Source: Rubellicoccus peritrichatus
Lineage (GTDB): Bacteria; Verrucomicrobiota; Verrucomicrobiia; Opitutales; Cerasicoccaceae
Assembly: GCF_033100135.1 (NCBI RefSeq)
Contig: NZ_CP136920.1
Span: forward strand, 1,426,001-1,490,000
Reading direction: 5' to 3'
DNA length: 64,000 nt
Shown: in pieces, positions 18,785-27,520 of the stretch
How the letters are laid out: every line of letters begins with the position of its first letter
Position numbering within the stretch: position 1 is the first letter of the stretch
Program-made: the position numbers and the translations under genes
Notes under the pieces: generated by a model
Told to the model about the DNA's origin: nothing
Databases searched by the model: none
The model's input: only the letters and a program-made list of their open reading frames with translations

Positions 18785-19420
18785 TCAAATCCCCGAGCCA
18801 GCAGAGTAAAGTTCGGGCTCAATGTATACCCATTCCATTCCGGCGGCTTCTGCGGCCTTGAGGCCGAGCTTACTGTCTTCGAAAACAAGGCACTTTTCGG
18901 GGGGAACTCCCATTAATTCAGCAGCTCTTAAGAAGGTATCCGGAGCTGGCTTACTATTTGCGACATCGTCCTTGGTTACGATGACTGGGAAGAACCCTTC
19001 AAGCCCGACCGATTTCAAAGTTTCATGGACATGGACTCGCCCGCCTCCGGATGCGACTGAAACAGGATGTGTTTTGGCCAGTTCGCGAGCAAGGGTGACG
19101 ACTGGCTCGATTGGCTCAATACGTTGGAATTCCTTTTCAAGATCTTCTGATTGGGTTGCAACCACAGCATCGGGGTCCAGATTGTCACCGAAGCGTTCGT
19201 TTAATATGCGAACAGAATCATGCAAGCCAGCACCTGCCAGAGAGTAAAAGAGTTCCCAGGTGAAATCGAATTTGGCATTGTGCTTCTCATAGGCATAACG
19301 CCAGGCCCGGTAATGCGGTGGCATGGAGTCTGCCAGGGTACCATCACAATCAAAGATGTATCCTGCAAAGTCTCCATCGGGGAGATTTACTGGTGGATTG
19401 GGTGGCAGTGGTCGCGACAT
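18785..19420 (-). CDS. HAD-superfamily phosphatase, beta-phosphoglucomutase-like
   Basis: A 211-residue protein with motif I IFDCDGTLADSMPPHYRAW (residues 26-44), a helical cap, motif II SVASGGGR, motif III Lys in NSKPAPDTF and motif IV VFEDSKLGLKAAEAAGM. This matches the YqaB/PGMB-like subfamily acting on small phosphorylated sugars. The substrate cannot be set from sequence. It is convergent with ilvA and in line with the topoisomerase gene upstream. Confidence 0.87.
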   Translation of the reverse strand: MSRPLPPNPPVNLPDGDFAGYIFDCDGTLADSMPPHYRAWRYAYEKHNAKFDFTWELFYSLAGAGLHDSVRILNERFGDNLDPDAVVATQSEDLEKEFQRIEPIEPVVTLARELAKTHPVSVASGGGRVHVHETLKSVGLEGFFPVIVTKDDVANSKPAPDTFLRAAELMGVPPEKCLVFEDSKLGLKAAEAAGMEWVYIEPELYSAGSGI

Positions 19421-19552
19421 GATGCTTTATGTAACAGTAGGATCGGCACAAATAGGAAAAAGTAAAGCTGGCCAATTCTTAAAGATAATCCAATTGCCGT
19501 TTCTCAGATTTTCCGTTCTTCCTCTTTGTTTCGCCCTTACGAGTAAGCTACT

Positions 19553-22087
19553 TTACTCACTCGTTTCAGCTTCAGCGGCTTTCTTTGCCGTCTTGTTTTT
19601 TGCCGATTTTTTGGCTGCCTTCTTTTTGGGAGCGCGCGGTGGGAATTCAAAACCAATACCGCCACCATCCTTCAAGACGAGAAAGGCGTCGAAAAGTCGT
19701 TTGGTTCGGTTACTGCGGAAGCCCTTGATCAAGTCTGTCTTCTTGTCGCTTAACAGCTTCTTTATGTCATCCGGTGATAATGTTTTGCCGAGCATGTTAC
19801 GGCTCATGCGGAAGCTGGGCTTACCCTTCTTGTCTTTGCCTTCTGAAATATAGGCATTGGGCGTTTCGTGGACATTGGTTCCGTCAGGCGCTTGTGCGAT
19901 GACTGGATACTGGGTCAGGTCGATATCTCCGTCACCTTCGCCATTCTCACCAAAGTCGAGTTCGACTCGCAGGCTGCCGTTGTCTTTTTGCACCATTTTC
20001 AGCATGGCTGAAAAAGCCTTTCCTGAACGGGACATAAAGCCGTCGAGCGGGCCGATTTCTCTTTTCTCGATCAACAGAGCCACTTCCTCCGGAGTCATCT
20101 TGCGGTTACCGATGACTTTGTTAACAGCCAGGGAAGGGATGGACCTTCCGCGTACTTCAATCGTGTCCTGCGAATGCCAGGAACGGTGGTCTTCCATCAG
20201 GAAGTCGTCATCGGTTGGCGATTTGATTGACGACTTTTGTTTGGGCGGTGGAGAGTTAAGCTTCTTGATCATGTCATCAGTCATTTCAGTGATGCCCTGC
20301 ATGAATTGATCCCGTGACATTTTTCCTGCTTCAACATCGCGAAGCTTGTGCTCCCATTCTCCAGTGAGTGCCGGACTGGTCAGCGTTTCGATTTTAAAAG
20401 CTTTGAGGAATTGCATGAGGCCTTCGGCCTTGGTCGTCGGAACAATTTCCCTGCCCTCACGGAGCATGTATTTCTCCTTGATCAAGTGGTCGATGGTGGA
20501 GGCACGCGTGGCTGGTGTCCCCAGGCCTGTTTCTTTCATTGCCTCGGCCAGCTCTTCGTCTTCAACCAGTTTACCAGCCCCTTCCATCGCAGCCAGCAGT
20601 GTAGCCTCTGTGTAGCGAGGTGGAGGCCGAGTTTGGTCCTCTTCCATCTCGACATTAATGACCTTGGCTTTGGCCGGTTCACCATCTTCAGGAGAAAGTG
20701 GTGCCAGTGTGTCTTTGTCGTGGGTGGCTTTTCCGTAAACATCCAGCCAACCCGGAACAGCGAGGACTTTACCCTCGGTTTTGAAAGTGTGCTCCGCAAC
20801 GACACTCATGCGGGTGGTTACGTCAAATTCTGCATGAGGATAGAAGACGGCAATGAAGCGCCGGACGATCATGTCGTAAATCTTCTCTTCTTTTTCCTGG
20901 AGCTTCTTGGGCTTCACTTCGGTCGGTATGATGGCGAAGTGATCCGTGACCTGCGCGTTGTTGAAAATGCGTTTGTTGCCGGTGTGCACCCAGTCGTTGT
21001 CGAGTGCCTTTTGGGCATGTGGAGTGTAATCTCCCTCGAGCTGCGAAAGGGTATTACGAACGGTAGGGCCGTAATCTTCCGGCAGGGCACGGGATGACGT
21101 ACGGGGATAGGTCGTCATCTTGTGCTTCTCGTAGAGAGCTTGCGCGATATTGAGGGTCATCCCGGCAGGAAAACCGTAGCGGCTATTGGCCTCGCGCTGC
21201 AGACTGGTCAAATCATAGAGCCGTGGGGCGATTTGTTTGGTGCGCTTTTTGGTTTCGGTGACTTCTGCATCGCCTCCATTGGTGACAGCTTCAAAAATTT
21301 TCTCTGCATCTTCCTTTTCCCAGAGTCGGTCAGCGCGGTCATGTTCGTCGTCACCCTTTTTGAAATCCGGCTTCTGGTAGTAGCCTTGATATTCTCCGGA
21401 ATGAATCCCGAAGTCTGCCACAAGTCGCCAGTAGTCGCGGGGAACAAAGTTGCGGATATCGAGCTCGCGTTGGAAAACAATGGATAGGGTGGGGGTCTGC
21501 ACACGGCCAACAGTTGCGGCAGTGCCTCCGCGTCGCCCAAACTGAACGGTAGCACCACGAGTGCCGTTGATGCCGATCAACCAGTCGGCTTCAGAACGGG
21601 AGCGGGCTGCATCCTGAAGGGGTTGCATTTCGTCTGCTTCACGCAGGTTGGCAAACGCCGTCCGGATCGCGTCGGGCGTCATGGAAGACATCCAAAGGCG
21701 CTTGACGGGCTTTTTGCCGTTTGCCAGTTCGTTGATATAGGTAAAGATCAGCTCTCCTTCGCGACCGGCGTCACAAGCATTGACAACAGTCGTGACGTCT
21801 TCGCGCTTGATCAGTTTTTTGAGCTCTTGAAACTTTGCCTTCGTCCGGTCAATTGGTCTTAGCTTGAATTTCTTTGGGACGATCGGCAAATCCGTCAGCG
21901 TCCAGCGCTTGTAAGTTTTGTCAATCTCCTCGGGCATGATCAGCTCAACGAGGTGACCAACTGCCGAACTGATGACGTATTCATCGTTCTCGAAAAAATC
22001 TCCGTTCTTAGGAACCTTGCCCAAGACACGGGCCAGGTCAGTCGCGACACTTGGTTTCTCAGCGATGATCAGAGTTTTTTCGGGCAT
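19553..22087 (-). CDS. topB: DNA topoisomerase III (type IA)
   Basis: An 844-residue protein. The TOPRIM domain is at the N-terminus (IIAEKPSVATDLARVLG; NACDAGREGELI). The catalytic tyrosine is about Tyr327 in MTTYPRTSSRALP. The topoisomerase core continues to about residue 590. The C-terminal part has modules ending in LIKGFRSNRTKRLFDAFLV instead of four-cysteine zinc fingers, then a Lys/Ala-rich basic tail. It relaxes or decatenates DNA by single-strand passage. The next gene upstream is the GxxExxY gene. Confidence 0.92.
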   Translation of the reverse strand: MPEKTLIIAEKPSVATDLARVLGKVPKNGDFFENDEYVISSAVGHLVELIMPEEIDKTYKRWTLTDLPIVPKKFKLRPIDRTKAKFQELKKLIKREDVTTVVNACDAGREGELIFTYINELANGKKPVKRLWMSSMTPDAIRTAFANLREADEMQPLQDAARSRSEADWLIGINGTRGATVQFGRRGGTAATVGRVQTPTLSIVFQRELDIRNFVPRDYWRLVADFGIHSGEYQGYYQKPDFKKGDDEHDRADRLWEKEDAEKIFEAVTNGGDAEVTETKKRTKQIAPRLYDLTSLQREANSRYGFPAGMTLNIAQALYEKHKMTTYPRTSSRALPEDYGPTVRNTLSQLEGDYTPHAQKALDNDWVHTGNKRIFNNAQVTDHFAIIPTEVKPKKLQEKEEKIYDMIVRRFIAVFYPHAEFDVTTRMSVVAEHTFKTEGKVLAVPGWLDVYGKATHDKDTLAPLSPEDGEPAKAKVINVEMEEDQTRPPPRYTEATLLAAMEGAGKLVEDEELAEAMKETGLGTPATRASTIDHLIKEKYMLREGREIVPTTKAEGLMQFLKAFKIETLTSPALTGEWEHKLRDVEAGKMSRDQFMQGITEMTDDMIKKLNSPPPKQKSSIKSPTDDDFLMEDHRSWHSQDTIEVRGRSIPSLAVNKVIGNRKMTPEEVALLIEKREIGPLDGFMSRSGKAFSAMLKMVQKDNGSLRVELDFGENGEGDGDIDLTQYPVIAQAPDGTNVHETPNAYISEGKDKKGKPSFRMSRNMLGKTLSPDDIKKLLSDKKTDLIKGFRSNRTKRLFDAFLVLKDGGGIGFEFPPRAPKKKAAKKSAKNKTAKKAAEAETSE

Positions 22088-22110
22088 GATTTAATAAAAC
22101 TAAATAATTG

Positions 22111-22136
22111 AACAGGAAGATCGGGAAGGGCGGGAC
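22111..22136 (+). repeat. Left arm of inverted repeat flanking the GxxExxY gene
   Basis: AACAGGAAGATCGGGAAGG and the following bases match, in inverted orientation, the segment at 22547-22575. That segment reads AACAGAAAGCGCGGGAAG on the minus strand and runs into the ATG of the GxxExxY gene. Both arms contain CGGGAAG-type subrepeats. Confidence 0.6.
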
Positions 22137-22147
22137 GAAGCAAAGGC

Positions 22148-22549
22148 TTATTTGTCAGCTCCCGTCAAGGTTAAGCGTCTAATGCCATTCTTAAGGTAGG
22201 GCTCGAAGAAGTTGATTATAAGTCCAATAGGCGCATCGAGCAATTTCATATAGCTGATGGTTTGTGCTATGTGTTCTGGTTTGGTTTTTTCTACAGCTTT
22301 CAACTCGACCAAAAGGCAGTCGTCTACAAAAAGATCTGCTCTAATGAATTCGTCGAATACTTCTCCTCGATAGGCGATCGGAATTTTGACTTCTTTCTTA
22401 AATGGGATACCTTCAATGTCACAATCACGGGAGATTGCATGTTGGTAGATAGACTCCAGCAAGCCAGGGCCAAAATGTTTGTGAACGCGGAAAGCAGCAT
22501 CCAAAACAGGCTTTGTCAACGAGTCTGCCTGTTGGAACTTTGGATGCAT
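22148..22549 (-). CDS. GxxExxY family protein
   Basis: A 133-residue protein with the defining motif GPGLLESIY (G-x-x-E-x-x-Y) at residues ~32-40, then FKKEVKIPIAYRGEVFDEF, ADLFVDDCLLVELKAVEK and a C-terminal IGLIINFFEP. Length and order match the family. The acidic residues and ELKA motif resemble a PD-(D/E)xK-type nuclease core, but activity is unproven. The gene is bracketed by inverted repeats at 22111-22136 and 22547-22575, which suggests it moves as a unit (inference). Confidence 0.88.
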   Translation of the reverse strand: MHPKFQQADSLTKPVLDAAFRVHKHFGPGLLESIYQHAISRDCDIEGIPFKKEVKIPIAYRGEVFDEFIRADLFVDDCLLVELKAVEKTKPEHIAQTISYMKLLDAPIGLIINFFEPYLKNGIRRLTLTGADK

Positions 22550-22575
22550 CTTCCCGTTCTTCCCGCGCTTTCTGT
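22547..22575 (-). repeat. Right arm of inverted repeat flanking the GxxExxY gene
   Basis: The minus-strand copy AACAGAAAGCGCGGGAAG continues through AACGGGAAG directly into the ATG at 22549. It pairs with 22111-22136. The arm therefore also supplies the ribosome-binding region of the gene. Confidence 0.6.
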
Positions 22576-22596
22576 TAAATTTTCTGTGTGCTGGTT

Positions 22597-23679
22597 TTAG
22601 GCTGGTAAGAACTCGGGTAGCAATCCGTCCAAGTTGGCCAACAATTCCGAGATCGTTTCGTCGGTTTCGTCACCCATGTTGGAGATGCGGAAAGTCTTGC
22701 CTTTGAGCTTACCATAGCCGCCGTCGATCACGCAGTTGTGGCGTTCTTTCAACGCGCTGTTTAGGCCGGCGATATCCAGATCACGGGTGTTCTTGACGCA
22801 GCAGAGGCTCTTGGAGCCAAACTCGGCCGGCGGTAACAGCTCAAAGCCATTCTTTTCCACCCAGGCACGCGTCAGATTATTCAAACGCTCGTGTCTTGCG
22901 AATCGGTTTTCAACACCTTCGGCAAAAATGTCTTCGAGTTTACTCCGCAAACCATAGATTAAAGGAATCACTGGTGTGCTGGGCGTCATGCCCTTTTCGT
23001 AGTTTTTCTGGAATTCGACGAAGTCAAAATAGTAACCACGGTCAGGAATCTGCTTGGCGCGTTCCATCGCACGCTCGGAGACGGAAAGCAGGGATAGACC
23101 AGGCGGAAGGGCCAGTGCCTTCTGGGAGCCGGTAAGAATCACATCGATGCCCCATTCGTCCTTCGGGAGTGATACGACACTGAAGGAACTCACGGTATCA
23201 ACAACGGAGATGACATCAGGAAATTCCCGCACGACATCCATGATTGCCTTGAGGGGATTCATGGTTCCGGTGGAGGTCTCGTTGTGGATGATCGTAATGA
23301 CATCGTAAGCTCCAGTCGATAATTCACGACGAACCGCTTCGGGGTCGACAGGCTCGCCCCATTCGAATTGGAGCGCACCGGCTTCTTTTCCACAGCGCTT
23401 GGTGACGTCGAACCATTTGTCCGAAAAAGCCCCGCTCATGCAATTGAGTGTTTTCTTTGCACATAGATTGCGGATGGAGCCTTCCATCACTCCCCAGGCA
23501 CTGCTGGTACTTATATAGACAGGATCTTTGGTCGCAAAGAGTGACTGAAGTCCTGGCTGGACTTCCTGAAAAAGCTCAACGAAGTCTTTGCTGCGGTGAC
23601 CGACGACTGGAGTCGTCATCGCCTTGTAGGTTTTGTCTGAGACCTCAACTGGGCCGGGAATAAATAGCTTATAACTCAC
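22597..23679 (-). CDS. Class V aminotransferase (alanine/serine-glyoxylate type)
   Basis: A 360-residue PLP enzyme starting MSYKLFIPGPVEVSD. VGHRSKDF lies near residue 27, HNETSTGTMNP at 132 and VVDTVSSF at 159. The PLP lysine is Lys187 in TGSQKALALPPG. The family transfers an amino group from alanine, serine or phosphoserine-like donors to glyoxylate or pyruvate. The exact pair cannot be told from sequence. It stands alone in the window; its 5' side faces a 270-bp gap with a hairpin repeat. Confidence 0.88.
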   Translation of the reverse strand: MSYKLFIPGPVEVSDKTYKAMTTPVVGHRSKDFVELFQEVQPGLQSLFATKDPVYISTSSAWGVMEGSIRNLCAKKTLNCMSGAFSDKWFDVTKRCGKEAGALQFEWGEPVDPEAVRRELSTGAYDVITIIHNETSTGTMNPLKAIMDVVREFPDVISVVDTVSSFSVVSLPKDEWGIDVILTGSQKALALPPGLSLLSVSERAMERAKQIPDRGYYFDFVEFQKNYEKGMTPSTPVIPLIYGLRSKLEDIFAEGVENRFARHERLNNLTRAWVEKNGFELLPPAEFGSKSLCCVKNTRDLDIAGLNSALKERHNCVIDGGYGKLKGKTFRISNMGDETDETISELLANLDGLLPEFLPA

Positions 23680-23801
23680 GGTTTTTGTTTAAATTAAGAG
23701 AAAGCAAAAGACCGGGCTTTCAGAAAAATGCAAGCTATGAATCAATCAGTTTCTCGCCAGAGGGCTCAGAATTGATTGAAGAATGTCTTTAGCAAGAAGC
23801 T

Positions 23802-23880
23802 TTTAGACAGAATTAAAGCAATTACTTGAGTAAAGAATTCTTCTTAGAAAATTCCTAAAACTCGGTTCATTCCGCCAAAA
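23802..23880. repeat. Hairpin repeat, TTTAGACAGAATTAA family, copy 1
   Basis: Starts TTTAGACAGAATTAAAGCA and ends with an imperfect inverted match (CGGTTCATTCCGCCAAAA). Better-preserved copies of the same family are at 31262-31341 and 32589-32661. This copy has the most mismatches in the right arm. Confidence 0.65.
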
Positions 23881-23887
23881 ACAAAAT

Positions 23888-23908
23888 CAGAGTTCGCTAA
23901 AAACTCTG
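23888..23908 (-). terminator. Hairpin terminator downstream of panD
   Basis: Stem CAGAGTT/AACTCTG with a 7-base loop. On the minus strand it is followed by ATTTTGTTTTTGG. It lies about 40 bp past the panD stop and fits a rho-independent terminator. The plus strand also has a T-rich flank, so it could act both ways. Confidence 0.5.
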
Positions 23909-23948
23909 TTTTCTCTTAGCCTTTGGGTAAAACTGCACAAAAAAGAAC

Positions 23949-24347
23949 TCAGACGATTTTAAACAGGCCTTCGTCTGCACTTGTTCCAGTTCGCTCCTTT
24001 GCGATAGTGCGATTGCTGTCGTCCAGAACGATTACTCTGGGATGAAAATTTGCGGCTTCCTCTGCATCCATCTGAGCAAATGACATGATAACCAAAAGAT
24101 CGCCTTTTTTCCCTTTGTGGGCAGCCGCACCATTCAAACAGAATGCATGGGAGCCTGCAGGAGCCGGGATGGCGTAGGTCTCAAGTCGTTCGCCATTGGT
24201 GATGTTGCCGACCAGAATCTTTTCATACGGCAACAGCCCGACGCGTTCCATATAGGTAGAGTCGATCGCGAGGCTACCCTCGTAATCGGCATCAGCCTGG
24301 GTCACCTCCGCTCGGAGGATCTTGGATTTCATCAGTGTTACTTGCAT
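23949..24347 (-). CDS. panD: Aspartate 1-decarboxylase
   Basis: A pyruvoyl enzyme making beta-alanine for pantothenate/CoA. From the chosen ATG at 24347 ([19 protein letters not shown]) the self-cleavage site is Gly24-Ser25 in DYEGSLAID, the standard position for the family. [12 protein letters not shown] and [16 protein letters not shown] follow. An upstream ATG at 24368 would add seven residues, but family starts favour the shorter form. Length 132 residues, normal. Confidence 0.93.
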   Translation of the reverse strand: MQVTLMKSKILRAEVTQADADYEGSLAIDSTYMERVGLLPYEKILVGNITNGERLETYAIPAPAGSHAFCLNGAAAHKGKKGDLLVIMSFAQMDAEEAANFHPRVIVLDDSNRTIAKERTGTSADEGLFKIV

Positions 24348-24493
24348 TTCTCGTCTAAAATAAGGCAATCGGCCAAACGTCTAGCATTATACGTTCCTTT
24401 CGTTCGTCAATTCCAAAGCTCATTTTGTCGACGAAGAAGAACCAGGGTGTCCTTCATTAATCTTGATCTTTATGTCCCTCCCGCCTTGCCAAA

Positions 24494-25765
24494 ATGCAAA
24501 CAGGCCGCTTGCATAAAGTTTCATTGAGCCAGGCTACTGACATTGATGATGATTACCCAGAGGGCTGGAAGGAGCGTTTTGAGCGCTTTGAGCAGTTCAC
24601 TATAGATGTTATCTACGGGCGACGCAGTGGTTGGCGTGAAAGTTTATGGGGCAGTTTCCTCAAGGCACTTTCCTATATTTTTGCTGGAATTGTTCGCCTG
24701 CGACACTTTCTTTACGACCATCGTGTGCTCCGGGATCAGCCTCTGGGCTGCCTTGTTGTGGTAGTGGGAAATCTCACTGTTGGAGGCACCGGAAAGACGC
24801 CTGTTGTGGAAAAATTTGCACGGGCACTTCAGGCGCGGGGACGCAAGGTTGCAATCCTTAGTAGGGGTTATGGTAGCAAGCCGGAAAAGAAACATCGCAA
24901 GTTTCTGCGCTGGCTGACCAAGGAAGAAGCCCCACCGCCCAAGATCGTCAGTGATGGAGAGACCGTTTTACTTGAGTCGGACAAGGCGGGTGATGAGCCC
25001 TACATGCTGGCCCAAAATTTGCCGGGTGTTATCGTCCTGGTGGATAAAAACCGGGTTAAAGCAGGCGAATATGCGATCAAGCGCTTTGAGTGTGATACGC
25101 TGCTGCTGGACGATGGCTTTCAGTACCTGCCCCTTCGTGGACAATTGAATCTGCTGATGGTGGATAAGGGTGATCCCTTCGGGAACCGGAACATGCTGCC
25201 GCGCGGTATTCTGAGGGAGCCGGTCAAGCACCTCAAGCGGGCGTCTTATGTTTTCCTGACCAAGTCGGATGGAAAGCCGGACCCGGAACTTGAGGCGACA
25301 ATCCGGCGACACAAACCAGATACTGAAATCATTGAATGCACCCATGAGCCTAAGTTCCTGCAGCCTATTTTCGATTCAGGCCGGATCGAGCTGGAGGCTT
25401 TGAAGGGTAAGCGTGTGGCCGCATTCAGTGGTATTGCGGTTCCCGAAAGCTTTGAGCGCTTTCTGGACGATCTTGGGGCCGAGCTGGTTTATGTGCAGCG
25501 CTTTTTGGATCACCATCGGTTTAGTGCAGTTGAGCTCCAGCGTTTTTTTGAGCACGCGAGGGCGTCTGAGGCGGACATGGTCGTGACGACTGAAAAGGAC
25601 GCAGTCCGCATACAGGAGGAGTGGGTTACGGATACCATCCCGTTTCTTTTTCTTCGCCTTGAGGTTGAGATCATCGCAGGTGTCAAGGACTTCAATGAAG
25701 CGGTTTCCCGCATCTGTTTTCCGAAAAAAGACATGCGGGCCACTCGTGCTCCGTTTGTTCGGTGA
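24494..25765 (+). CDS. lpxK: Tetraacyldisaccharide 4'-kinase (lipid A biosynthesis)
   Basis: A 423-residue protein with Walker [19 protein letters not shown] around residues 88-105, then [32 protein letters not shown] and the C-terminal TTEKDAVRI. It phosphorylates the 4' position of the lipid A precursor at the inner-membrane face. The amphipathic, partly hydrophobic region before the P-loop (~90 residues) is about 40 residues longer than in the E. coli enzyme. Either it is a real extension or translation begins later. It implies an LPS-bearing outer membrane. Confidence 0.92.
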   Translation: MQTGRLHKVSLSQATDIDDDYPEGWKERFERFEQFTIDVIYGRRSGWRESLWGSFLKALSYIFAGIVRLRHFLYDHRVLRDQPLGCLVVVVGNLTVGGTGKTPVVEKFARALQARGRKVAILSRGYGSKPEKKHRKFLRWLTKEEAPPPKIVSDGETVLLESDKAGDEPYMLAQNLPGVIVLVDKNRVKAGEYAIKRFECDTLLLDDGFQYLPLRGQLNLLMVDKGDPFGNRNMLPRGILREPVKHLKRASYVFLTKSDGKPDPELEATIRRHKPDTEIIECTHEPKFLQPIFDSGRIELEALKGKRVAAFSGIAVPESFERFLDDLGAELVYVQRFLDHHRFSAVELQRFFEHARASEADMVVTTEKDAVRIQEEWVTDTIPFLFLRLEVEIIAGVKDFNEAVSRICFPKKDMRATRAPFVR

Positions 25766-25845
25766 GGTTTTTTGCTGGCCCCTTGGCAATGCTGTTGCTT
25801 ATTTGAACATTTCAACAACAACCGGATAAAAATCACCAATAGTTA

Positions 25846-27093
25846 ATGGCTATTTCGACCGAAGAACCCAAGGACGAAAGCTCACCTCAACAAGGACAGG
25901 CTTCGAAGAAGAGTGATAATCGCCAGATACGTGACCTTGAGATCAAGGATGCCCAGATCATTTTTAATAGTGTCTGGGCTGACATCGAGAGTGAGTATGG
26001 CCGTGAGAATCTGTCTTTTCCCCGTGAAATCCTCTGGCTCAATGGTGCGCCTGGTTCCGGTAAAGGCACACACACCCGTACCGCGATGGAGTATCGCGAC
26101 TTTACCGCAGGTCCGATTGTTGTCTCCGAATTGCTGAAAAGCCCGGAAGCTAAAAAGCGCATCGACGCCGGTATGCTGGTTGGAGACCGTGAGGTGACTT
26201 ATCTGGTTCTTTCCAAACTCCTTGATCCTTCTTTTGAGAGTGGTTGTGTGGTCGATGGTTATCCTCGGACGAAAGTTCAGGTTGAGTGTCTCAAACACCT
26301 TTACGCGAAACTGAACGAACTTCGTGCTGAGTATTTGAGCACCTTACTGACGCATCGTTTTCCAAAGCCATACTTTCAGATTATTGTTCTGTTCATTGAT
26401 GAGCCGGAGAGTATCAAGCGCCAGCTCCTTCGTGGTGAACGTGCAGAAATCCACAATGAGGAAGTGCGGCAGTCCGGTGTTGGTGAGCTAGTTGAGATTC
26501 GCAAGACCGACCTCGATGAAGATGCGGCCCGTAATCGCTATCGGACTTTTAAGGACGTTACTTACGAATCCCTCAAGGATCTTCGGGAAGTCTTTCATTA
26601 TCACTATGTCAATGCGCACGGTTCGATCGATCTTGTTCGCAAGCGAATCATTAATGAGCTTAAGTATCAGAGTTCGCTTGAACTTGAGCAGGGCACTTTT
26701 GACCGTCTTGCACAGATACCGGTTGCAAGCCGCATTGTTGTTCACGCCCGTCAGGAGTTGGTCAAGCGGCTCGACTCTTATCAGGAGCAGGAATCAGAGC
26801 TTTTTGAGCGCGTGGTGAGCCTGGTGCTGGATAAATTCATGCCCATCGTTTTGCGTCATGCGATCAGTGGCTACGCCATTGTGAACAGTGAAGATGGTGT
26901 GCTTGATCACCCATTGGCTTCAGCCATGATTTTGGATATCTTTTCCGAGCGTGGCTACCACGCCACTGTTGACATTCAACGTGAAGAGATCCCGGACAAG
27001 ATCGATCCAAAGACCTTTAAGATTCAGACTCGATTTAAGAAAGTGTTCCGTATTCATGTGCGCTTCTCGGGGTCTGAAATTCGACGCGGGTAA
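25846..27093 (+). CDS. Adenylate-kinase-like nucleoside monophosphate kinase with extra C-terminal domain
   Basis: A 415-residue protein. The P-loop is [11 protein letters not shown] at residues 67-77. [21 protein letters not shown] matches the NMP-binding segment and [16 protein letters not shown] the GYPR motif of adenylate kinases. The region after about residue 240 ([21 protein letters not shown] onward) is not part of a normal adenylate kinase. It may be a second, uncharacterised domain. It is 80 bp downstream of lpxK on the same strand. Substrate unknown; a housekeeping adenylate kinase is probably encoded elsewhere. Confidence 0.8.
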   Translation: MAISTEEPKDESSPQQGQASKKSDNRQIRDLEIKDAQIIFNSVWADIESEYGRENLSFPREILWLNGAPGSGKGTHTRTAMEYRDFTAGPIVVSELLKSPEAKKRIDAGMLVGDREVTYLVLSKLLDPSFESGCVVDGYPRTKVQVECLKHLYAKLNELRAEYLSTLLTHRFPKPYFQIIVLFIDEPESIKRQLLRGERAEIHNEEVRQSGVGELVEIRKTDLDEDAARNRYRTFKDVTYESLKDLREVFHYHYVNAHGSIDLVRKRIINELKYQSSLELEQGTFDRLAQIPVASRIVVHARQELVKRLDSYQEQESELFERVVSLVLDKFMPIVLRHAISGYAIVNSEDGVLDHPLASAMILDIFSERGYHATVDIQREEIPDKIDPKTFKIQTRFKKVFRIHVRFSGSEIRRG

Positions 27094-27135
27094 ATAGGCT
27101 GCCGCCAATATTTTCTTGAGAATAGATCGGCGAAG

Positions 27136-27196
27136 GGAGCGGGGGCATTCCTGCCCCGAACCTCTCACACGACGGGGACAGGAATGCCCCCGCTCC
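27136..27196. repeat. Long-stem palindromic repeat (GGAGCGGGGGCATTCCTGCCCC type)
   Basis: Left arm 27136-27157 and right arm 27174-27196 are near-perfect inverted copies, with one extra A in the right arm and a 16-base loop between. It lies 43 bp past the stop of the kinase-like gene. Its frames encode the RGHSCP / SGQECPRS peptides often seen in spurious ORFs, so overlapping ORFs are not genes. Confidence 0.8.
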
Positions 27197-27427
27197 TTTA
27201 ATCCAGACAACTGTTCACTTTTGACCAGAGCTGGATGGCTTTAAGCTGATGGATGCGGTTCATCTTATCCAGTAGGATTTACTATATGGTGGTAAAGCCA
27301 CTTGATCCAGTTTGGGAAGTTTTACTGTTGTTTCGGAAAAGTAAAAATCTCTCAAGTTATTCATAGTAAGTGGTATATGTTATTTTGGTGCTTTCATGGC
27401 GGCGCCTTAAGAGCACTTTTCTGCAGT

Positions 27428-27443
27428 TGGCACACGGTTTGCT
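27428..27443 (+). promoter_or_regulatory. Sigma-54 promoter of the ammonium transporter operon
   Basis: TGGCACACGGTTTGCT matches the -24/-12 consensus TGGCAC-N5-TTGC(A/T), with GG at 27429-27430 and GC at 27441-27442 exactly 12 bp apart. Transcription should start near 27454, some 67 bp before the amt ATG. This is the classic arrangement for nitrogen-regulated amt-glnK operons. No clear pair of NtrC sites was found upstream. Confidence 0.8.
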
Positions 27444-27520
27444 TTTACGGCTCCATCGTTTCTACAAACCAATTCACGAAACGTCCCTAAAACCCTCTGT
27501 TTAAAAGTAACACCACAGTC

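Noticed and set aside
26920..27210. Minus-strand ORF of 96 codons over the 3' end of the NMP-kinase-like gene
   Set aside because: Its N-terminus is the translation of the palindromic repeat (RGHSCP/SGQECPRS) and the rest is antisense to the real gene.
27302..27490. 62-codon ORF upstream of amt
   Set aside because: It covers the sigma-54 promoter, has odd composition (many W/F/C) and no family match.
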